Below, in pieces: positions 1 through 8,048 of a DNA stretch of 26,085 nucleotides. This stretch comes from Isochrysis galbana. Lineage: Eukaryota > Haptophyta > Isochrysidales > Isochrysidaceae. Made by a program: the position numbers and the translations under genes. The notes below the pieces were generated by a model, which worked only from the letters and a program-made list of their open reading frames with translations, made no database searches and had not been told where the DNA came from. Position 1 is the first letter of the stretch, and each line of letters opens with the position of its first letter. The stretch covers positions 1,316,594 to 1,342,678 of the forward strand of contig CM030945.1 of assembly GCA_018136815.1 (NCBI GenBank). Direction: 5' to 3'.

Positions 1-2
1 CC

Positions 3-289
3 ATAGGGGAAATTGGCAATGGAAAAAGCGCGGGGCCGGATGCTCTGCCGGCCGAGTTCTACAAAAGCTTCGCGGATATGGTGAAACACGACTTCTTGAG
101 GGTGTTGAATCACGCCCTGGACGTGGGTCAGCTGAGTGTATCCATGAGGGAAGGGGACATTATACTACTGTACAAAAAAGGGGACACACGTGACCCGAGA
201 AACTATAGGCCGATAACACTATTACAAAGCGATTACAAAATACTAGCCAAAATACTAACAAATAGACTTAAGCAAGTAATAGGACCCTT
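3..289 (+). pseudogene. LINE reverse transcriptase fragment (N-terminal RT region)
   Basis: The frame opening at base 3 reads through the fingers region of a non-LTR reverse transcriptase. It has a GKSAGPDALPAEFYKSF block, then GDIILLYKKGD, then NYRPITLLQSDYKILAK and LTNRLKQVIG, the conserved order of L1-like and related LINE RTs. The coding sequence continues off the left edge of the window. At about base 290 the homology stops abruptly at an A-run and a different repeat (about 291-515) begins, so the catalytic palm motifs are missing here. Codons are more AT-rich than in the host genes nearby. I infer a dead fragment; the exact LINE clade cannot be set from this part. Confidence 0.85.
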
Positions 290-290
290 T

Positions 291-515
291 AAAAAAATCT
301 TCTTAAAAAACCCCGCTACGTGTGCGGCGTGAGGCAGTGTGCTAGTGTACCTCCCTACTACCCAACCTTAACCCCTAACAACCCCCTCCCCCTTCCCCAG
401 TTCCCTCATTAGCGGAGAAGCTGGTTCCGGGGAGGCCGCGCGCGCTGCTTCGGCCAGGAGTTGGAGAGAAGGGGGCGGGAGACTGTGGCTCGTCCTTTGA
501 TTTCGGTGTTAGCTT
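291..515 (-). repeat. Dispersed repeat copy C (inverted relative to 22336-22580)
   Basis: Read on the minus strand, this matches 22336-22580 over about 200 bases. Shared blocks include GAAGCAGCGCGCGCGGCC, CCGGAACCAGCTTCTCCGCT and GGGGGAGGGGGTTGTTAGGGG, and both copies end in a CACACGTAGCGG block followed by a T-run. It sits where the LINE fragment breaks off, so it probably inserted there or marks a rearrangement. Shorter relatives of its terminal block occur at 1560-1610 and 5333-5390. Confidence 0.8.
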
Positions 516-629
516 TGGTTATTCTCCCTTAAGTACTTTAGGCTCCTTTTTTTAATAACTCGAGTATCCTATGGGCTTGTCCAAGACGGACCTATGACTC
601 GCCGGTATCCGACGTTGGCTCAGCGCATG

Positions 630-1080
630 GAGGAGGGGCTCCGCGCAGGTACGCTGCCGCCTCGTGCGGCAAGCCGAACGACGAGAAATTCGAAGGTCTC
701 AGATGGGGCTCCCTAAAGAGAAAAGCCCCGCCGCAAGCCTACAGACGTTACAAATGGCTGAAAAGCAGCGAAAGCGCAATGATACTGGGAGTGCCACTAG
801 GGAGCCCCCAGGCACTCAAAGCCTTTTGGCGGCGTCTTGCGGACAAAATAGACAAAAAGGTGTCTGCCTTTGCGCCCATACTCGCGAACTTGTCCATCCA
901 CGGAAGGACAAAGGTGGCAAACTTCTTAATACTCTCCATCCCGCGCTATTGGGTCCAGACGCTAGCAGCACCCCAATCATTCCACAGGGCACTCAAGAAC
1001 TCAGTCGACAGAGTGCTATGGACGAACCACCGCACCGGGAGAAAACTCCAATGGGTAAAACACCCCGCGGGACTTTTTCT
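630..1080 (+). pseudogene. LINE reverse transcriptase fragment (thumb/C-terminal region)
   Basis: The frame containing the ATG at 779 encodes KFEGLRWGS, then ILGVPLGSPQALKAFWRRL, GRTKVANFLI, PRYWVQTLAAP and QWVKHPAG. The same order occurs in the minus-strand copy at 18088-18516 (KFQGIRMGS, ILGVPLGAPEALKPFWKKL, GRTNITNFII, PRYWVQTLAAP, KWVKYP). Two independent copies aligning in one frame prove this is the coding frame. The segment follows the RT palm in LINE ORF2 proteins. Relative to the fragment at 3-289 the entire palm is missing, so this is a deleted or rearranged copy. Homology fades after about 1075 in T/G-rich DNA. Confidence 0.8.
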
Positions 1081-1399
1081 CACACTGTGCATTGGTTTAT
1101 TGGTTTGTTTGGCTGCGAGCGATGTTGCGTCAGTTTTCGGAGTTTTCTTGTTGGTGAGTGATTGATGTGGGGTGGTGTCTTGTGGGTCGTCGTCGCGATG
1201 TAGCGCGCCCTTTCCTCCCCTCTCTCAAGACTTCTCTACACTCCATGCCCTAGCCCATCTGAGACTTGCCCGACAATCGAAGCACGAGCTTGATTCCACA
1301 AAGGGCCGCGGGTTAGCCGGTCGGTCAGTCCTTATTTATAACCGTAATAAAGAGTCGATCGCGGATGCGACTTCCCCCGTTCTCCCCATCCCGATGAGC

Positions 1400-1640
1400 C
1401 CGTTCAGAGCTCCCGAGAGGACAGGTGAATCGTGCGCCGCGCTAGCCGCCGGTGCGCCTTCGCGACTCGTTCCCAAAGAGGAAACACGAGCTTCGCTCCG
1501 ACAAAACTGGGGGAGGGAGGAAAGGGGGCAACGGGCGGCGATGGATGGATAGGGTGGGTAGATAGGAGTGTCATAAACACTATGCCTCGCGCCGTGCAAG
1601 CAGCGGCTAGTACGTTGGGATTTTTTTCTTGTGCATCCAC
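1400..1640 (+). repeat. Dispersed repeat copy A
   Basis: A 22-bp block at 1434-1455 is identical to 22221-22242 in the same orientation. The terminal block at about 1555-1610 (GGGTGGGTAG, then a TGCCTCGCGCCGTGCAAGCAGCGG-like end) matches the termini of the copies at 291-515, 5333-5390 and 22336-22580. Copies A and D (5333-5390) share the variant TTGCACGGCGCGA, so at least two subfamilies exist. Several ORFs cross the region but none looks like a known protein. Confidence 0.65.
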
Positions 1641-2080
1641 TTCGGTCATACGGATGTGGTTGAGAGGGGTAGTTCACGGCTGTGGCAATAGCGATACTGA
1701 ATCCTCACAAACGGAGTGGCAATAATGCAGCTAGGTACCACTACTACGGTCTGGCGCCAGCTCCGTGGAGATAGATATTTTCCCTATTGGCATGATGTTT
1801 CAGTAAATAGCCCCGTCTCATGGTCGGGGACTCCTCCAACAGCGAGTATGTCGAAATATTGAGGAAAATAGCCGCAACTATTTTCCACAATGAATGGGTG
1901 CATGCTGCCTTGCTCCCTGACCTCCATTTGCATCACACATGCATGAGCCAGAATCTGGACGGGGTGCCCACCCCAACAAGACGACCTACGTCATGGTAAA
2001 ACGGCCCCAGCCTCAACATGGCGTGCAAACTGGATTCGCTCCGCTGCCGGTGCTTTCGTCAAGGCAAGCGCTGTAGCTAC
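1641..2080. other. No recognisable gene
   Basis: I see no conserved protein, RNA gene or clear repeat in this stretch. It lies 3' of the patatin-like gene on the minus strand and would contain that gene's 3' untranslated region and terminator. Confidence 0.5.
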
Positions 2081-3099
2081 TCAGTTGGCGGTCGGCTTCT
2101 TTCGCTGCAGCCCTGCCCGGTCGAAGACACCACGCTCAGCCGCAGCTGCGGCATCTGCGCGCCCCCTGGCACGCCAGCTGTCAAAGTTTTGCCGTGAAGG
2201 GAGGCAGACAACATCGGATAGCCCGCCCAAGAGCGTGGACGGCGAGATGACGGCAGTCTTTGAGGGGATCGCCGAGATAGTGATTGTGTGCCCGATGTCA
2301 TGAATCCTCTGATTGACCCGCAGGTGCCGGCGCAAACAGGCAGGGCGACACGCAAGGAAGCCTGCAGGCAAGGGTGCCGGCACGGAAGCAGGCGCGTTAT
2401 ACTGGTGGTGGGTGTGGCCAGCAGGTAGTGCGCAAGCGCCTAGCGCTAATGGCAAGCGGCCGGCGTCTCACCGTCGCAAACAAGGGACTGCTTAAGAAGG
2501 CCTGGCTTGCGGAAGATGGGCAGCACTCGCATAGAACAGGTGGCAGCATGGCACAGCGCCTTCGCCGAAGACATGTCGTCCGCACCCGCCCAGACTGAGG
2601 TGGCTGGCCTGGGCCAAATGGCAGTTGCGCCGAGCCAAAAGTGTCCTCGAGAGAGCCTCTCCCTCAGTGCAAGGTATGCGGCGTGGTTGCGCTTGAGTAT
2701 GGGGAGATATCCCGAGTGTATCATGTCCCTTGAAGAGAGGAAGAAGCTGCCGAGCGCGCGCCGCTTCGCTAGCATCGCCATCGACGCGATGGCCTCCCAA
2801 TGCATCTCTGCGCTCACTCCGAGAGCGATGCTGGCAGCGCCCGCGTAGCCACCGGAGACTCCGGCGCAGAGAGCGCGGTCGAGATTGTAGTGGTGTACGA
2901 GGTATTCTGCCACCCCGATGTAGTACGGCAAAAAGAGCCCGCTCGACTCGAAGAAGAGGAGAGGCCTCGCATCCTTGGTCTCTCTCTGATCTTCCTCTCT
3001 GTCGAGAAGGAGAGACTGCAGGAGACGGAGGAGGAGGAGGAGAGGGCGGAAGAGGAAGAGGGCGAGGCGCAGCGCGAGAGAGTCGATGCACGAGGCCAT
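2081..3099 (-). CDS. Patatin-like phospholipase / lipase (ATGL-like), two exons
   Basis: Patatin-domain hydrolases cleave acyl esters of glycerolipids with a Ser-Asp dyad. Exon 1 is 2472-3099 and exon 2 is 2081-2361. The 110-bp intron (2362-2471) has a GTGAGA donor and a CTGCAG acceptor, and the product is about 302 residues. Residues 10-32 are strongly hydrophobic (membrane anchor or signal). Then come FFESSGLFLPYYIGVAEYL (about 49-67), which resembles the oxyanion-loop region of PNPLA2/ATGL but with SSG for a Gly-rich loop, and the nucleophile elbow GVSGG (80-84, Ser82). A VCDG segment follows with Asp209, the likely dyad Asp, just before the splice junction. After it, TITISAIP matches the strand that follows DG in this family. 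ATG 3099 was chosen because upstream sequence is GA low complexity. The exon join is inferred from frame and motif continuity. It is transcribed away from the O-FucT-like gene. Confidence 0.7.
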
Positions 3100-3129
3100 A
3101 CCGACCCGATGAGATGTGGACCGCGGGGA

Positions 3130-3545
3130 GGCCACCGAGCCCTCCCAAGAGTGTCCCTCGTCTTCTCTTCCCATCCTTCTCTCGCCCTCGCCTCTCTCTC
3201 CTCTCTCTCCCCCTTTCGTCTCTCTCTCTCTCTCTCTCTCTCTCTCCCCCCCCCCCCCCCCCCTTTCCCTTTCTTCTCTCACCTATATTTAGTTTCTCTC
3301 GCGCTGCGTTCCGCTCTCCTCTCTCTTCTTCCGCTCACTCCTTTTCTCTCATTCCTATTCGTTCTCTACCCTTTCACAGCGTGGAGGAGTCTCCGTTTCT
3401 CCCCCTCTCCCCTCTATTATCCCCTTTTTTTTCTTCTCTCCTTCTCCATGCACCATGCATCCTCTCATCCTCTGACCTTCTTCCTCTACTCTACTCTCTC
3501 TCTTTTCTATCATGCTCTTCTCTCTACGTCTTGTCAGAGTTTTCT
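3130..3545. repeat. CT-rich polypyrimidine tract between divergent genes
   Basis: The plus strand is dominated by CT dinucleotides with a (TC)n run at about 3219-3246 and a C-run directly after it. It occupies the shared 5' region of the patatin-like gene (-) and the O-FucT-like gene (+). Long open frames here (Ser/Leu/Pro or Arg/Glu rich) are by-products of the repeat and not genes. It may act in promoter architecture, but nothing in the sequence proves that. Confidence 0.85.
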
Positions 3546-3595
3546 TGTTGTCCTAGTTTAATCCTAGTGCTGAGGGACCGTGCCTCATCGGCAAC

Positions 3596-3693
3596 GGAGC
3601 CCCGCTCCCCCGCGATGGAGCCCCTACCCCGCGATGGAGCCCCTACCCCGCGATGGAGCCCCTCCCCCGCGATGGAGCCCCCCCCCCCGCGAT
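3596..3693. repeat. Minisatellite, five copies of a 19-21 bp unit
   Basis: The unit GGAGCCCCTACCCCGCGAT is repeated head to tail about five times. Copy-to-copy length varies through the internal C-run (19, 20 or 21 bp). It lies just upstream of the O-FucT-like coding frame. Confidence 0.9.
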
Positions 3694-3744
3694 GGGGGTG
3701 CGCGATTGGTGCATGGCTCGTCCGGTGTATGTGGCTAGGGATAC

Positions 3745-5094
3745 TAGCCAACAAGAACAAGACCTCTTACAAGACTACAATTTCCAACGTGGTACCCCCG
3801 GATCCTCAGTTATGACCCTGCTGCAGGGCACACGGACCAGCTGCGGTCTCTATCACTAGCGCTTGCAGTTGCCAGGCTTCTCGAACGTGCGCTCCTGCTG
3901 CCCAACTACTACTTGCATGATGATGCGACTGTGTACACCAACTCGAGCCGCCACGCCGAGCTAACACTGACGCGTCCTTCCATCAGCTCAATCCTGTCAT
4001 TCCGATCGAGCGATGTGACGATCGTCGATAGTCGAAAGCTTCGAGTACTGATGCATGAGCTCCCTCGCTGCACCAATAACTCATCGGACGCGGCTACTAC
4101 AGCGTGCGTGCATTGGACCGCTCCGCCACCTCATGGCGAATCTGTCCGTTCTTTCTTGCAGGGGTTGGCTGCGCTGTCAAATAAACCATACCTTCACTTC
4201 TCATCAATGCTGGATTCACTGCCGGCACGCAGCAAGAAACGTTTCCCGCTCGCATCTTGGGAGGGTATCATGGTGCCGTCTGACTGTGCGTTCAGCTATA
4301 GCCTCACAGCTTCGAGTATGGCCCGCAAGGTCTTGCGCAAGATCCTGCCTGTCGGCAGACAGGAAGCATACAGCCGAGGTGTGGGTTATGTGCGTGCCCG
4401 TGGAGACAACGGCTATACATACAGTCGGTCCCACGGGTTCGACGTCAAAAACAGCTCCGCAGCGTCCAGCAGCATGCCATGCGGTCGAAACTCATATCTT
4501 GCTGCACACGTTCGAGCAGAAATTGCAGCTAAATTCAAATCTGAACGCATAAGCGAATGGCTGCCTCGTCTGTTCAACTTCACATTAAATGCAACGGCCT
4601 CATGTCCGCCTCATCTCAACAGACCGACGATCTTATACTTGGCAACCGACTCACCGGAAAGTGCACTTCCAGCTGCAAAAGAGGCGCTCGCCGATCTTGG
4701 CGTACAGGTGGTCTCTGCAGAGCGACAGGGCATGCTGCCATCGTCGTTGGCGTCTCTCCTTGCCATCGACACGGCCACAGCAGCATTGCTGCTGGACACG
4801 ACTGCGATACTTGAAGCCTCCGCCTTCACTCCCTCGCCGCGGTCTGGATTGTCGGTGCACTGGAGCGCAATGCGCGCGTGTGCTCGAGGACAATCTTGCG
4901 ACCCTGCCGCAGCGACCTGCACCCCATTCGCGTCATCTGGCTGCGGTGGCTGGCTGCCATCCAGGCTTCTAGAAGTCAAAGAATTGCCCGTTTGCCCTCG
5001 TTGTTGCCCGTCCAGCGAAGCAGAGCGCAGGCATCTCTGCGTGCTTCGTGGCTCATCAAGGCCAGGGGTAGAAAGATCTTATAGTTGCCCTTGA
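3745..5094 (+). CDS. O-fucosyltransferase-like protein, 5' end unresolved
   Basis: One frame stays open from 3745 to the TGA at 5092-5094 (about 449 codons). The part from 3808 onward reads AAGHTDQ followed by LALAVARLLERALLLPNYYL, the pattern at the start of GDP-fucose O-fucosyltransferases (a Gly-x-x-x-Gln motif, then an Ala/Leu helix ending in a Leu-Pro strand). Further on are YLAAHVRAE at about 4495-4521 (the family's His-x-Arg motif), ILYLATDSPES at about 4630-4662 (sugar-nucleotide domain) and a late LLLDTTAILEASAF block. The C-terminal 100 residues are Cys-rich, suggesting a lumenal protein. The first in-frame ATG (4051) lies inside the domain, and stops occur at 3736 and 3742, so an upstream exon or a frameshift must supply the true start and any signal anchor. 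The fold assignment is by motif reading; the acceptor sugar and substrate are unknown. Confidence 0.6.
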
Positions 5095-5575
5095 ACGGCG
5101 ACATGGGCTTGAAGGGGCCAGCCATCTCACTCACCTTAGCTCATGATTCGCGCACTTCTAGGACCGTGGTGCTAAGACGTATCAAGGATATTGAGGGCGC
5201 CGCCACCGCCCACCAGTTAGTGGCCAAATTTCGTGTTGACCAAGGCTTCCACCCATCACCCATCGTCTACCGCAGCAAAGCCCCCGCTGGCCTTGCATTG
5301 CCTTTAATGTAACAAGGCAATCTTTTCAAAATTACCGCTACTTGCACGGCGCGAAGCAGAGTGCTGGTACTACTCCCTACTACCCGCCTGGATGGGCCGG
5401 CAGGCTATTATCAAGTCCTAATATCATGATGCCAGGTCCTCTAGACCTGATACACTCATATTAGGGGCCGCAGGCTACAACTAGTATTCAAGCGGCTAAA
5501 AAGTTCCGTCCTACATTACAGGACCGCGTCCTACGAAAATGATGGCGTCGTAGGACCCTGGGATTCCCCCTCGCA
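5095..5575. other. Intergenic region with repeat copy D and two hairpins
   Basis: 5333-5390 is a fourth partial copy (minus orientation) of the dispersed-repeat terminus, ending in CTCCCTACTACCC. 5417-5465 is an imperfect hairpin: CCTAATAT pairs with ATATTAGG at the base and CAGGTC with GACCTG near the loop. 5528-5556 is a perfect 9-bp hairpin (GTCCTACGA ... TCGTAGGAC, 11-nt loop). A 75-codon open frame at 5085-5312 overlaps the end of the O-FucT-like gene. I do not recognise it and would not call it a gene. Confidence 0.6.
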
Positions 5576-5804
5576 ATGCCCCCCCTCGCGGGCCACCGGC
5601 GGGTGCACCTCCCACCAAAGTGGTGCGCGACGGCCCCCCACCCTCCCCCTGCCAGCCCCTGGCCGCTCAGGTCAGGTGCGCCCGCCTTTGGGTCCCGTCA
5701 GATCTCAGCCAAACTGGGCCCTCTAAAAGGTTGCCCACCATTGCTCCCGACCCCCCCCGCGCGGAGGGCCCGTCGGACTGTCGGCCGATGTCTGACACGC
5801 TTGC

Positions 5805-6077
5805 CAGGGGAGAGGGGAGAGGGGAGAGGAGAGAGGAGAGAGGGGAGAGGAGAGAGGAGAGAGGGGAGAGGAGAGAGGGGAGAGGGGAGAGGGGAGAGGG
5901 GAGAGGGGAGAGGAGAGAGGAGAGAGGAGAGAGGAGAGAGGGGAGAGGAGAGAGGAGAGAGGGGAGAGGGGAGACGAGAGAGGGGAGAGGAGAGAGTGCG
6001 AGGCGCGGCGCATCTCCCGCGCGTCCCCCGTTTTTCTGTTGGGGAGCCTCGAGAGTAGGGAAGACCTCCGCAGACGG

Positions 6078-6117
<40 letters not shown>

Positions 6118-7750
6118 CTCTCAGTGAAGCCGCCCCGCCCCCCGCAGATGAACCCCTCTCTCTCTCTCTCGCGAGAGAGAGAGGGAGAAGAAGGGGGGAG
6201 GGAGAGAGAGAAGAGAGGGAGAGAGGAGGGAGGAGTCCGTCCGTCCACCCCCGCGAAGGAGGAGAGAGACGGAGAGAGAGGGGAAGGAAGGGCTCGCACT
6301 CGGAACTCTCTCAGGGGAGGGGACCCCCCCCCCCCCGCCCCCTCCCCTTCTTCTCTCTCTCCTCCTCTCTCCTCCCGCTCCCTCTCCTCTCCCCTCTCCC
6401 CTCTCCTCTCCCCTCTCCCCTCTCCCTTCTCCCCTCTCTCCTCTCTCCTCCTCTCTCCTCTCTCCTCCTCGCTCCCCCTCTCTCCTCCTCTCTCCTCTCC
6501 TGTCTCCTCCTCTCTCTCTTCTCCCTCATTGCTCTCTCCTCCCCAAGCGGCTTCTTTTCAGGAGGAGGAGGAGACGGAGGAGAGAGAGAGAGAGAGGCGG
6601 GGTGCTCGCACTCGGAACTCTCTCGGAGAGGGGGAGAGAGATCTCTTCTCTCTCCTCTCTCTCACTCCCCCCCCCTTCTCTCCTGTCTTCTGTCTCACGC
6701 TTTCCGAACTCTCTTCTATTTCGATCCTCGTCGTCCGCTCTCTCTCCTCCCCCTCTCTCCGTCTCTCCTTCATCGCGGGGTGCGGACGGACGGACTCTAT
6801 CCCCCTCTCTCCCTCCCTCCCTCCCTTCCTCCCTGCCTCTCTCTCTTCTCTCTTCTCTCTTCTCTCTTCTCTCTTCTCTCTTCTCTCTTCTCTCTTCTCT
6901 CTTCTCTCTTCCTTCCTTCTCTCTTCTCTCTTCTCTCTTCTCTCTCTTCTCTCTTCTCTCTTCTCTCTCTTCTCTCTCTTCTCTCTCTTCTCTCTCTTCT
7001 CTCTCTTCTCCCTCCCTCCCTCCCTCCCTCCCTCCCTCCCTCCCTCCCTCTCTTCTCTCTTCTCTCTTCTCTCTTCTCTCTTCTCTCTTCTCTCTTCTCT
7101 CTTCTCTCTTCTCTCTTCTCTCTTTCTCTCCCTCCCTCCCTCCCTCCCTCCCTCCCTCCCTCTCCCTCCCCTCCCCCTCCCCCCCAATGGCCACCTCTCT
7201 CTCTCTCTTCCCGAGCCCTTTTCTCCAGCGGCCACATCTCTCGTAACGCGACGGAATCTCCAGCGGATCTCTGCGAGCCCTCCCTCCCTTCTTCCCGCTC
7301 TCTCTCTCCTCTCTCTCTGTCTTCCCCCCCACCCCTCCTCCCCCCCTCCTCTCGCTCCCTCGCTCCCTCGCTCCCTCGTTCTGTGCGTCTGTGCGTGTCT
7401 GTTGGCAGAGGGAACGACAGCCCACCCCGGCTCCCCCGCCCGGCCTCCCTTGCAGTCCCCCTCCCCACAAACGGAAGCCAGAGAGAGAACAGAGTCAGAA
7501 AGCTCGGAGAGAAGGGTGGGGAGGGTGGGGAGGGTGGGGGAGGAACGCGAAGAAGGGAGGGCGGGGGCCGGGAGAGGAGAAACGCCAAGCGTCGCCCCCC
7601 CCCCCCCCCCCCGCTGTGTGCTGCAGACTCCCAGCGCCGCCTCTCCCTCCGCGACCGCCAGCCCTCGCTCCCCTCCCACCCAACCCTTTCTTTGCTCCCC
7701 TCTGTCTCCCTCTCTCGCGCTGCACCTCGCTGTCTTGTAGCCTTCCTCCT
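5805..7750. repeat. Large GA/CT low-complexity block upstream of the glycosyltransferase gene
   Basis: 5808-5995 is made of GGAGAGA/GGAGAGG heptamers on the plus strand. The strand bias then flips: 6078-6120 is (CT)n, and 6350-7200 is almost pure pyrimidine with (CTCTCTT)n at about 6838-6910, CCCT tetranucleotide runs at about 7008-7048 and 7127-7160, and further CTCTCTT runs between them. 7260-7390 is CT/CCCT-rich and a C-run lies at about 7595-7612. Open frames of several hundred codons occur on both strands, but they encode only Ser/Leu/Pro or Arg/Glu/Gly repeats that follow the DNA periodicity. I do not call them as genes. Confidence 0.92.
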
Positions 7751-8048
7751 CCTCCGTCACTCTTCATCAGCCTCGCCCTTGCTTTGTGCCTCTGCCCCTC
7801 CTCGCTCCCGCACTCTCCCGCCTCCTCCCTGCCCCCTCTCACCTACCTGTCCCCAAAGGTCCCTACCCTGCAAGAGCTCAATCCCCATCCCACTGTTCTT
7901 CGACTCTGAGCGTGCTCATCTCTTCCCCATCCTTCCCCTCTCATCTGACGACGCTCTGTGCCTTTCCCCGAATCCACTCTCCTGAGCCGCGCTTGCCCTC
8001 CCACCCAACCTTCTCAAGTTTCAGCCAGCCATCAACTCTGTCTCTGCA

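Noticed and set aside
2730..3815. 361-codon plus-strand frame spanning the patatin gene and CT tract
   Set aside because: It is antisense to the patatin exon and then follows the CT repeat; its coding character is worse than the minus-strand frame.
5085..5312. 75-codon open frame overlapping the end of the O-FucT-like gene
   Set aside because: No recognisable motif, no second copy, and it overlaps a better-supported gene.
5620..7985. Overlapping open frames of 400-700 codons on both strands
   Set aside because: They encode only Ser/Leu/Pro or Arg/Glu/Gly repeats dictated by the GA/CT periodicity and exist in all frames at once.
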